Of a DNA stretch of 64,000 nucleotides, positions 23,298-32,834 are shown in pieces (within the stretch, counting starts at the first letter, position 1; every line of letters starts with the position of its first letter). The notes under the pieces are model-generated. The model was given only the letters and a program-made list of their open reading frames with translations. It made no database searches and was not told the origin of the DNA. The stretch comes from Neoceratodus forsteri. Lineage: Eukaryota > Chordata > Ceratodontiformes > Ceratodontidae. The position numbers were made by a program, and so were the translations under genes. Location of the stretch: NCBI GenBank assembly GCA_016271365.2, contig CM057449.1, forward strand, positions 1,568,000,501-1,568,064,500, given 5' to 3'.

Positions 23298-23406
23298 GCC
23301 GTTGCCAGAGTACAGGCCTATGGCGCATTCATAAAGTAGAAAAACGGGCAGACTGGATGGGCCTTGCAGTCCTTATCTGCCATCAACTTCTATGTTTCTA
23401 TGTTTC

Positions 23407-23690
23407 CTGAGTGGGTACACAGGCTATGCCTGGGCAGTTAGGACTAAGGTATGGTATTTGGGTAGAGAATTGTGCCAGAACCTTGCCAGGATACTAACAG
23501 TTTGACAGTCTGCAATCGCGAAGTGATGGAAAATCAAGGGCTCTGTAGAGGTCACAGTGATGCATCGAGGGGGGAAAGTCTAGAGCAAAGAAACAGAAAG
23601 AGTGGAAGGGGGGAGTGAACAAAAGGAGGCAGAGGAGAGCACATCAGTCTCTTTAAGGTGCTGCTGCACCATGTTATCAAAAAAATGAGA
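23407..23690. other. Unassigned spacer
   Basis: About 280 bases between the CR1-A tail and the next palindrome, with nothing recognised. Confidence 0.4.
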
Positions 23691-23691
23691 A

Positions 23692-23884
23692 CAAAACAGT
23701 GCAATACATCACTGTGCCAGAGAAAAAAATAGCAATATTTATTGATGCATAAGAAACGCAGAGCAACAGCCTCTGAGGAAACCACTGTGGGTGGCAATAT
23801 GTAGGGGCTGTTGCTCTGTATTCCTTATGCACCAGTAAATTGTGTTATTTTTTTTCTCTGACACAGTGTGTGTGTGCTGTTTTT
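23692..23884. mobile_element. Palindromic MITE (83 bp arms)
   Basis: The left arm (23,692-23,774) includes cactgtgccagagaaaaaaa and cagagcaacagcc. The right arm (23,802-23,884) is its inverted copy, with ggctgttgctctg and ttttctctgacacagtg. The loop is about 27 bases. Weak pairing may continue outward a little. No coding capacity. Confidence 0.75.
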
Positions 23885-24310
23885 AGCTCATCTGTTCCAA
23901 GAGAATGGCAGAGCCTAACTTACCTTCCACACATGTCTGAGGGAAGACGACAACGTTCTATATGAAACACCAATTCTAAAGGAAGATACAAAAAAACTGT
24001 CCTACCCAAGGGGGATTCAGGAACAAGTTCTGGTTGATATAATGACTCTGAAAACATGCCCCAGTAAGCAATAATGAGTAGAGAGGCTATGAAGTTAATC
24101 CTCTTGTACATGAAGTTGCATTGTGACTGAGTACCTACTGGGAAGGTACTGTATTTGCCTCACTCACAGGGGCAAGGTACAGTAGGGTCTACAGGCAGTC
24201 AAAACTTTGCCATTTCCTCAGTCATGCAGAAAGAAGAATACCTGTTTCAGTTTAATCCTCTCCCAGTAATCTGCAGTACCTCTGGGTGCTTATTACAAAG
24301 GGGCACAAAT

Positions 24311-24990
24311 TGTGACTGACTTCCGGCATGTTGGCTCAACTGTTATTGTTCTTCAGTACAGGATCTTCTCTGTGTCAAGTAACAAAGCAGCCCTATTTGT
24401 TTAGAAACAGCTGTGTCTAAGTGGCTGTTTCAAGCTTCAGGCAGTAAGATGTGACTGAAAATCTGGCTTTGATTGTTTCCGCCTGAGAAGCTGACCAAGG
24501 TAAAATTGATCACCTTTATTAAAATAGGATTTCATAATGACAGACCCTACATTGCCACAGAAAATCACTCCACCGCCTGGCATCCTTTCCATTCAGGACG
24601 TGGTAAGTTTAACAGTGAACCCTAGCCAGCCCCTCACTACTTGGTTGTTTGTCCCTGACTGCATCAGTCTACATAACATTTGATTAAGTGGAGTGCAGCT
24701 GAAGTAACCTCTACTACAGTACAGCAGTCCCTCCATAAAAAGCTCTGTGTTTGACTGCTGTTTCTGCTACTGTATATGACTTCCATACGATAACTAGTTA
24801 ACACCATGGATATAGTGCAATTTCATTATAGTGCCCCACATTGCTGTGCACCTCTGAAGGGCATTATAAGTGGATGACTTACACAGCTGTTTTCTAAACA
24901 AATATGGCTGCTTTGTTACTTGACACTGAGAAGGGCCTGTACTGAAGGACAATAACAGCAGAGCCATCATGCCCGAAGTCAGTCACAACA
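24311..24990. mobile_element. Element with ~114 bp inverted terminal repeats
   Basis: The left arm (24,311-24,424) begins tgtgactgacttccggcatg and contains gtgtcaagtaacaaagcagc. The right arm (24,875-24,988) is its inverted copy (gctgctttgttacttgacac, then gcccgaagtcagtcaca). The 450-base interior has no protein. The right edge touches the truncated 5' end of the LINE that follows. Confidence 0.75.
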
Positions 24991-25083
24991 TAGACTGAAC
25001 TAGACAAATCCTGGGGATATAGCCATAAACTTTGGGAAAATATTAAGTCTTTAACAAGGAAACTAAATAAAACGGCTCCGACT

Positions 25084-26170
25084 ATGCTGAACATCAATGG
25101 GACTGTAACACACGATCTTAAGACCATTGCTAATGTATTCAATAAGGCATTCACAGACCTCAACGGTGTGCTTCACCCCGACTTCCTAAACCCAATTAGC
25201 GGTGACTCATGTAATATATCTGGTACCTCACCCCTCAACCCAGCCCCACCATTCTACCTTAGGATTATCTTGAAATCTGAGGCAAAAAAGTACCTACTGC
25301 AAGTGTTAGGTAAAACCAGGCATAGCGGAGACAGTCTCAGCCTCAAGCTAATTTCCCTAACCCTTGAAGAATTACTGGCACTGCTAACAAGCATACTAAA
25401 CCTATCCCTCATAACTGGGAAATTCCCTAAACTCTGGAAAGCTGCTGTAGTCACCCCAGTTTTCAAAAGTGGGGAAAGGACGATCCGCACTAACTACCAG
25501 CCAATTTCAATGTTACCCCTATCTCTAAGGCTCTTGAACGGATTATCTACGATCAGCTCATAGACCATCTAGACAAATACCGACTACAATGCCCGCAGCC
25601 ACATGGTTTTAGAAAACAGCATAGCACGACAACAGCACTAGTTGAGTTTATGGGATTTGTTCACAACTCCCTTGATCGTGAGCACTCAGTGGGGACTACC
25701 TTCATTGACCTCACTAACGCCTTCGACACAGTAAATCACGAACTCCTGCTTACTCAACTTGGTAACTCTGGCATATCCTTGAACTCACTGTGCTGGTTTC
25801 AGAGCTACCTCTCTGGGCGTGAACAGCAGGTACAAAATCTGCTCCATACTCTCAGATAGCCAATGTGTTAGGATGGGAGTTCGCCAAGGTTCCATATTGG
25901 GCCCCCTGCTATTTAGTCTTTTCTTAAACCACCTTCCACAAGCATGTACAGACAGAATCCTCCTATATGCGGACAACATGGTCCCATACACCAGTCACCC
26001 TGACTCCACTACTCTAGAACAATGAATGCAGTATAATTTCAAGGCTATAGATGACTGGTTCATTATTTCGTGGCTATTGCTAAACTACAAGAAAAAAATA
26101 TACCATGTCGTTTGCTTCTATGCACAACAGATACATCACATCCAAAAGTTGAACATCCCACCACCACCAC
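25084..26170 (+). pseudogene. LINE-A reverse transcriptase
   Basis: Segments in order are TVTHDLKTIANVFNKAFTDL, LWKAAVVTPVFKSGERTIRT, NYQPISMLPL, HGFRKQHSTTTALVEFM, TTFIDLTNAFDTVNHELLLT (motif A), GVRQGSILGPLLFSLFLNHL (motif B), ILLYADNMVPY near 25,966 (motif C), then AIDDWFIISWLLLNYKK. Frames change near 25,560 and 25,855. YADN replaces the YADD needed to bind metal, so even a restored frame would be inactive. By family it would copy LINE RNA at the integration site. Confidence 0.85.
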
Positions 26171-26398
26171 CCTCAACACCAAGATTGGGTCCCCACATAC
26201 CCAGCAAATTCTTTTCTGCACTGCTGATAAAACCCTCCCAGACCATGTCTGGACATATACTGCTCAATTCATTTTCCTACTCTACAGAATATGCCCTTCT
26301 CACCCAGCCACTCTAACCCACTATGTTATCCACACCGCTCTCAACAAGGCCCCTTGAGGCTGCTCCCACCTCTCTCTCTCCTTCTAGCTCACCCCCTG

Positions 26399-26420
26399 TC
26401 TCTCTCTCTCTCTCTCTCTT
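26399..26420. repeat. (CT)n microsatellite
   Basis: A CT dinucleotide run lies inside the non-coding part of the nested LINE end. Confidence 0.8.
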
Positions 26421-26649
26421 CCTCCCTCTCTCTGTCACAGTATCAAATCACTGCAAATTTGAAGGCACTGCTTGTACTGGTCTTGTGTTATTTATTAAGG
26501 GTATCACCGAGGCTACCACTAGGCCATTGTGCAGTACTCAAATTGTTATTGCTCCTTCACTGTGCGATTCTCATGCACCTTTTGTTTTCATGTAACTGTA
26601 ACCATTACTGTACTGTATGTTGTGCTAGTTTTGTCTACTCTGACGTGGA

Positions 26650-26679
26650 ACCTTTGTAAAAGAGCTTGCGCTCAAAGGT
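26650..26679 (+). other. LINE 3'-terminal stem-loop (copy 1)
   Basis: ACCTTT pairs with AAAGGT, and inside it GAGC pairs with GCTC around a ttgc loop. The same fold recurs at 53,166. In L2-group LINEs the 3' stem is what the reverse transcriptase recognises; applying that here is inference. Confidence 0.6.
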
Positions 26680-26749
26680 CTTATTTGAATTACTAAATAA
26701 ATAAAAAAAACAACAACAAAAAAACTACTAATAAGAAACAAACAAAATG

Positions 26750-27105
26750 AAATTCTCAAACAGGTACAAAACTTCAGATGTCTTGATGTCACCCTGGACA
26801 GCTCCCTCTCATACTCAGTACACATTCACCGGATCGCCAGGTCCACTAACCAGAAAATCGGTCAGCTGTATAGACACAGGTACTGCCTAACAGAACAAGC
26901 CCTTAAACTCACTCTCAATAGCATGATTTTCATTGTCTTGGAGTATGGCCTAGTTGTCTACAGTTCAGCCTCTGAAACTGCCCTAAAAAGGATTGCCTTA
27001 ACGCTGAATAAAATCTGCAGACTACTCCTAGGCCCTACGTGCCTCACCCACACCTGTGACCTTTATTTGCTCTCTGGTAGTTTATACCTGGATAACAGAA
27101 TCTGA
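26750..27105 (+). pseudogene. LINE-A C-terminal coding part
   Basis: Open segments read CLDVTLDSSLSYSVHIHRIA, TNQKIGQLYRHRYCLTEQAL, MIFIVLEYGLVVYSSAS, NKICRLLLGPTCLTHTCDLY. They match the layout of LINE-B (YLGITLNPTLTF, LMDYCALFHT, YSTYHCSLYQSLGCP). This is the post-reverse-transcriptase region. It is followed by non-coding 3' sequence with further decayed coding traces. Confidence 0.75.
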
Positions 27106-27859
27106 TACCGGTCATGTCTCCTAGCCAAGAAGACCATCCCAGGACAGGCCCCAGTTGGGATTCAGACCATGCTTTGCCTGGCTGCACCTGCCAGACAGAC
27201 TAGGGGGACAAATAATCCCTATAAGGTCTCTTTTCACTGACCCTCACAAGGCCAGTGATCCTTTGGATACTGTGCTCCTAACTGGCTAAACTCCCTCCCT
27301 AGTGCCTACTCACTGAGACCAAAATTGGACCTTTTAAATCTAAACTCTGCTCCCACCTCTCAAGTCTAAAGAAGTGCACCTGTTTCCTCTAACCAGCCAA
27401 AGCATCCTAGGTCCAGTACTGACTATCAGAACACTGTCCACCCCCCTTTTGTACTGAGAATCACAGCACTTTATTTTCCCCCATCTGCCTCTTTTCCACC
27501 TCTTGTAGCATTCCTTTCACACCTCCTACTCAGCCTTCTTCACCACTCTGCTCTTACCCTGACAGCCCCTTCCTCAGCTTCTTACCTCCACTTCCCTTCC
27601 CCCACCCCTCTGGACAAAGATTACTGGCTTCACTGGTCTCCTGCATTCGAATCTACAACTTTCTCTGCTTTCAAGTTACTTTACATGTTTCTTAATAAGA
27701 TTCCTGCTCTATGCACGTAATTGAGTTGTACATTCTGCTTTTCTAATTACAAATTCTACTTATACTATTGTATGTTTTGTAAGTTCAAGAACTACTGTTA
27801 TCGCCAACATTATTATATGTATAAAGTGATTGTACTGTATTGAATGTTCATGACGTGGA

Positions 27860-27890
27860 ACCTATGTTCATGCACTTCTAGCTCAAAGGT
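27860..27890 (+). other. LINE 3'-terminal stem-loop (copy 2, decayed)
   Basis: acctatg and ctcaaaggt flank a middle part that no longer pairs as neatly as in the two other copies. Position and sequence (gacgtggaacct upstream, AT-rich tail downstream) are the same. Confidence 0.5.
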
Positions 27891-27935
27891 TGTAATCCGA
27901 GACTGTAATAAATAAATAAAATAAATAAAAATATA

Positions 27936-30582
27936 GGAAGTTCACTAAACTATTAATTACTGGCTTTGGAAATTCCTCCCGTGATAATAAAGAGAAAACA
28001 TACCATGGAACTAAATTAATGTTCAATTGTGCTTATGCAACTGTATGAGATGTATGCTTGTGTGACTTCAATACACTGTGGCTATTCGGCTCTCTATCCA
28101 TGGGTTATATCACCCTATAGGGGTGCGATGCAAGGAACCCTAGAGGAGGGTTCCCCCCCATAGGTGCAATGGGAATGATTCCCTTAGCTAAAGGTAGCTT
28201 AGGAAGAAGCCCAAAAAGAATTCCCAAAAGGGTGTCGAGCATCAAAGAGGTGAGAAATCAGAAGATATCACGACAGGAAATAAATATGACAAACATAGAT
28301 AGGAAGGACAGGAGAAGAATGAGAAAAGGCAAAGACGATGAATGAAAGGAAATCAGACTAGATGCAGAAGGGTGGACTTCCTAAGGAGAGAGGGAACAGC
28401 CAGGTCCACCATCTGACTCCAACAGCAGAACCTAACTAAGGGACCTATGAAAGCACTAACCCTGACTAATATTATGACCATTGGCATGGAAGAGAGGAAA
28501 AAAACCCTTTGAGGAGGAAACCTCTTGGGATCCAAGGTCTAGGTTGCCTTCCCTCCAGGCTGAAAGATGTTTTGATCAGGGATAGCTCTGGTACAGCAAT
28601 TTAAAGTAGAGATTGAGGAAGGAGGAAAAGTCCAATATTAGTGGAAGCTTTCACTCTGTCCTTCTAAATGGACAGCCGTCAAGGGATGCGAGCAATGTCT
28701 GCGACTAGACGCTCAAAAGAAAGAGAGGAAGTATGATGATGGGAAGAAGCCTTGAATGCTTGACTGGTTTAAGGTGAGACATGAAATGAATGATGCAAAA
28801 TGATGGAGAGAAGCCTGCCAGCCCCTAGCAAAGGGGCAATAGACATGAAGGCATATCTCCGAGTAGAGGGCAGGTCGAGTTGAGGTAGCATGGACCAGAG
28901 AGGGTTATACTCGAGTAGTCAATGTGAAGGAGTAGTCCCACATAGAGGTCAAATGAGTAAGGGATACCCAGATGCGGGCATGAGAAGACTGATGGTGATA
29001 ATAACTGCAAGAGTGCAGCAGTTCGATGAGGTAGTGTAGGACTCAATGAGAGATATTCTCAATTAAGCAATGCAAATAAGTAAACCCTGAGATCAGACTG
29101 AGTGAAGGAGAACTGAACTCAGGCACCTGGACACCATACGGACTAAAGTAAGAGGAGAATAAGAATAGGGAAGGTGATGGCAGGATAGGGAAAAACCCCA
29201 AAAGAAAGCAAAGGTCAGAGAAGTAGCAGAAGTGAGGGAGGAGGGAAAGGGAGGAGGAGGGCAACAAGTGGAGTTGACGGTGGCAGAGTGGAGGGCCAGC
29301 TGAGTAGGAGCCTCCAGGGAATTGGAAAGACCAGGCAGGAGGTGCTAGTGTGGAAGGGGCAGTGGGGCACCGATGAACCAGGAAGCAGAGCAAGCACCAG
29401 CCAGGTAAGTGGGGATGTCCGCCCAACAACCCCGCGAGGATGCAGGAGGCAGCCCAGGGAGCTCACTGAAAGAATGCAGCAACAACGGGGAAGGCAAAGA
29501 AGGGCAAACGGTAAGAGAGCACAGGAGCAGGAGAAATGGGAGAGGAGGGCAAAGAACAAAAGAAAGGGGGAGCAAGCACAAGGAGACAAGAGAGCAGCCA
29601 AACACCGCTGCTGACAGGGTCAGGACACTGAGAAATGAGAAATGAAAGGAGGGGTGGGGTCCGGGGAACAATGGGGGAAAAGGATGGAGAACAGAAGGAG
29701 AAGAGTCAGCCACAAAAGCGGCAGCCAGGAGGGGGGAGCAAAACAAGTGAAGGAAGGAGTAAGCAGGCAGCAGGAGGCAACCATAGCAACAATCTGACTT
29801 AAGCAAGAAATGGACAAGGAAGAGCAGTGCAGCCAGCCGCAAAGAAGAGACGAATCCTGAAACAGCCCAGGAGGAGTGGCCTTTTAAGGCCCGATGGGGG
29901 AGTGGCGTAGTTGCTCTGCCCATTGAACCTCATGCTTAAAACACTCCCAGAAAATGATACATTAGTTGAATTACAGACCAAAAACAGATTTGGTTGCAAA
30001 GGTTCTACCTAAATTTGGGGCATTTTTAGGGCTGCAGGTAGGCGGAGCCTGCAGCCCTCTTGCATTAGCTCTAAAAATGAACTACCAGATTCAGACCATG
30101 GAACACTTCCTTTGGAGATTTCAGATGATTCTTCCACATCTTTGCAGCCCTTCAATTTAACCCTTGCAGTGTTGCAGACTGACCATCTGTCCAGTGCTCA
30201 ATTAAATAGATTCATTCTAGTTTTTTCTGCAGCCTAGGTGTTAAGAAACAAATGCTCTGGACAATCAGTTCTCTTCCCCCACCTTGTAGTGCTTTAGTGA
30301 GTACAAGAAAAACATGTTTTCTTTTGAATCCAACTTGGTAAACAACATTTTTAGAGCTAATGCAAGAGGGCTGCATACATCCATCTTGCTGTCCGTAGCT
30401 GGAAAAAATGGAGTACAATGGCACACATTTTTGGAGTTGTCAGTGTATCCTTCCCCAACTTGCCAGTTAAATAAAATATTCCCTTGCCTCTGTTGAGTAG
30501 ACCAATTCCAACACTATTTTTTCACCGTGTTTATTATTGCAATGTAACTTGCTATCTTTGGAGACTAATAATTTACTTACAT
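27936..30582. other. Purine-rich unassigned region, possible decayed LTR element
   Basis: From about 28,150 to 29,900 the plus strand is strongly A/G rich, and both strands show long biased frames that I do not believe are coding. On the minus strand near 29,885 there is a TATA-like ccttaaaaggcc, and near 28,070 a caatacactgtggctattcg phrase that could be an LTR end. No gag or pol motif and no second LTR was found. Confidence 0.3.
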
Positions 30583-31179
30583 GACTTCCAACAGAGATCA
30601 TCTAACTGCAGAACAGTTTCAAATTACATTCTTGGTCATCTCTCCCAATGTGTGTATGTGTGTAGCAATGATTTACAGTATTTCCTGTGAAGAGCTGATT
30701 TATGTTAAGCCTTTCAGGACCTATCTAATTAGTGGCATTGGAACTATCATGGTTTTGTACTTGTTGTAGGAAGGGTAAATGCTAGGCAGCTAATGTTTTA
30801 GGGGTTTTCAGAGGTTACAAGGGGTATCCTAGGGAATTACAAAGAAATGATAGCAGTGTCAACTGCAGTGTTCCTAGATTGAACAAAGCATTTCCCTGTA
30901 GGGCACCCTCATTTTCCCTGTATTTTTTCATGTAAAACTGGGACAAAACTCCTGTACATTTTCCTGTATGCTCAGATCAATACATGTACACAGCTGACCT
31001 CATTATGCCTATCAGTAAAATCACTATAACAAATGTTAAGGCTGTTTTATGTGTTCTTATTTATTGTAAATGGTAAAACTCAGCTGCAACATATCATAGA
31101 GGCTCTGGAAAAATGTTGGAATCTCTCAAGCTTTGCTCTCAGTGTTCATATGTCTCCAGAACCTCTTCATGGTATTATA

Positions 31180-31418
31180 GCATTGTTACAATGTACTCAC
31201 ACAGGATAGCCTAGATAAGATGCAGTATGTCATATTCAGTGAGGTCATACTTTCATCCATTTTGGCAATGTACTGACACAGGATAGCTTTGATGAGATGC
31301 AGGATCTCATTTTCAGAAAGGTCCTAATTTTATCCATTTCTACAATGTACTGATAAAGTTTAGCCTAGCTAAGATGCAGTATCTCATTTTCAAAGGGGTC
31401 TTACTTTTACCCATGTTT
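31180..31418 (+). repeat. Internal ~75 bp repeats at the end of copy 1
   Basis: Three units read aatgtactga(c/t)a.a.g.atagc, then gatgcagtatctcattttca, then ggtc.ta.ttt.a.ccat. The same array closes copy 2 at about 32,480-32,775, where a fourth unit can be seen. Confidence 0.75.
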
Positions 31419-31508
31419 GACTTCCAACAGAGGATACAGCATGTAACTGCAGAGTAGTTCCAAATTACATTCTTGGTTATCTCTCCCAATGTGTGTATGT
31501 GTGTGTAG

Positions 31509-31966
31509 AAGAAGAAGAAGAATCAGCATTTATATAGTGCTTTTCATACACGGTGTATCCCAAAGCACTTTACAAGCAATGCTAGGCTGGTAGTGAAGTG
31601 ACTGAATGTGTAGTGGCGGCCATGTCACACATCATCACCCACACACATCCTGCATAATTGCATGAACTGATTTATGGGAAGGGGAATGTTGTTCAGGACA
31701 CTGGGAATGTCCACTACTCTTTGCAAAGAGTGCCATGGGTTCTTTTACTTCCACCTGGACACCCACCAGGACAACACCAGGATGGGTAGAAGGGACCTCA
31801 GTTTAGCATCTCATCTGAAGGACGGCACACCCCAGCAGTATAGCACCCCCTAATATTGCACTCAAATGCCAGTGATTTTTAGGTGCAAGCCCAATCCCAG
31901 TGTGGGAAAAGAACCCACAACCTTCTGGTCCAGAGGCGAATGTGCTACCAACTGAGCCACGCTGAT
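31509..31966 (-). mobile_element. Full-length tRNA-derived SINE with L2-like tail
   Basis: Read on the minus strand it begins agcgtggctcagttggtagc (box A), has ggttgtgggttc (box B), a long central body with aggtcccttctac and catctgaaggac (as its plus strand), and ends in tataaatgctgattcttctt, with a TTC-type run as its 3' tail. The tail stretch aaagcacttta/atatagtgctttt resembles L2 tails, suggesting mobilisation by an L2-like LINE. The central body resembles a SINE widespread in fishes, sharks and amphibians. It interrupts copy 2 of the tandem duplication. Confidence 0.8.
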
Positions 31967-32813
31967 TTACAGTATTTCTTCTGAAGAGTTGATTTCTGCT
32001 AACCCTTTGGGACCTATTTAATTAGTGGCATTGGAACTATCATGGTTGTATACTTGTAGAAAGGGTAAATGCTAGGCAGCTAATGTTTTTGGGGTTTTCA
32101 GAGGTTGTAAGGGGCATCATAGGGAATTACAAAGAAATCATAGTGGTGTCAACTGCATTGTTCCTAGATTGAACAAAGCATTTCCCTGTAGGGAACCCTC
32201 ATTTTCCCTGTATTTTCCATGTAAAACTGGGACAAAACTCCTATATATTTTCCTGTATGCTCAGATCAATACATGTACGCAACTGACTTCATTATGCCTG
32301 TCAATAAAATCACTATAACAACTGTTAAGGCTGTTTTATGTGTTCTTATTTATTTTAAATGGTAAAACTCACCTGCAACATATCACAGAGCCTCTGGAAA
32401 AATGTTAGAATTGCTCAAGCTTTGCTCTTAAGGTTCACATGTCCCCAGAACCTCTTGATGGTATTATAGCCCTTTTACAATGTACTGACATGGCATGTAA
32501 TGGCTAAGATGCAGTATCTTATATTCAGTGGGCTTATACTTTTATCCATTTTGGCAATGTACTGACACAGGATAGCTTTGCTGAAATGCAGTATCTCATT
32601 TTCAGGGGGTCCTAATTTTACCCATTTTGATAATGTGCTTATACAGGTTAGCCTGGCTGAGATGCAGTATCTCATTTTCAATGAGGTCTTGCTTTTACCC
32701 ATGTTTACATCTGCATGCAATGTACTGACACAGGATAGCGTTGCTGAGATACTGATGGCCGCCATGTGCAACATGGTGGTGCTGACTTAAACTATACATA
32801 TGTGAGTATTGCG

Positions 32814-32832
32814 CATATATATATATATATAT
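32814..32832. repeat. (AT)n microsatellite
   Basis: A short AT dinucleotide run. Confidence 0.8.
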
Positions 32833-32834
32833 AG

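Larger units (their letters stand above)
18660..23406 (+). mobile_element. CR1-A: 5'-truncated CR1 LINE, split by CR1-B
   Basis: CR1-A runs 18,660-20,128, is interrupted by a minus-strand CR1 (20,129-22,829) and resumes 22,830-23,406. The frame joins cleanly: it breaks after VIIPVYK and resumes with TLVRPHLEYCMQYWSPHL, so nothing visible was lost at the insertion. The 3' end carries the cttatctgccatcaac phrase and the octamer-like tail ttctatgtttctatgttt, typical of CR1. The endonuclease part is missing. Stops and frameshifts, for example near 19,385-19,470, show it is dead. Confidence 0.9.
26186..26745 (+). mobile_element. Truncated LINE 3' end nested in LINE-A
   Basis: The host LINE breaks off after a stretch equivalent to NTK and resumes around 26,750 with EILKQVQNFRCLDVTLDSSL. 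The inserted ~560 bases are non-coding and end in gacgtggaacctttg, ctcaaaggtc and then aataaataaaaaaaac. That is the same 3' end as LINE-A itself (gacgtggaacctatg, ctcaaagg, aataaataaa). So a relative inserted here, in the same orientation. Confidence 0.7.
24991..27935 (+). mobile_element. LINE-A: L2-like LINE, 5'-truncated, with a nested copy
   Basis: It starts mid-protein (LWENIKSLTRKLNKTAPTML) and ends in a tail of aataaataaataaa units at about 27,905-27,935. The order connector, reverse transcriptase, C-terminal domain and AT-rich tail fits the L2 group. A second 3' end of the same kind sits inside at 26,186-26,745. The reverse transcriptase is broken, and its catalytic box is YADN. Confidence 0.8.
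30583..32775 (+). repeat. 836 bp tandem duplication
   Basis: Copy 1 runs 30,583-31,418 and copy 2 starts at 31,419 with the same gacttccaacagag. Shared marks in order include attacattcttggt.atctct, ggaactatcatggtt, gctaggcagctaatgttt, aacaaagcatttccctgtag and gttaaggctgttttatgtgt. Copy 2 is longer because a ~458 bp SINE sits in it. Each copy ends in short internal repeats (next entry). Confidence 0.9.

Noticed and set aside
29345..29923. 192-codon minus-strand frame rich in Ser, Leu and Pro
   Set aside because: Its composition follows from the purine-rich opposite strand. Overlapping frames on the same strand are equally open, and no domain is visible.
30583..32775. CRISPR-like or centromeric array from the regular short repeats
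   Set aside because: Only three to four ~75 bp units per copy, with no spacer structure, in a clearly eukaryotic window. They are ordinary tandem repeats.
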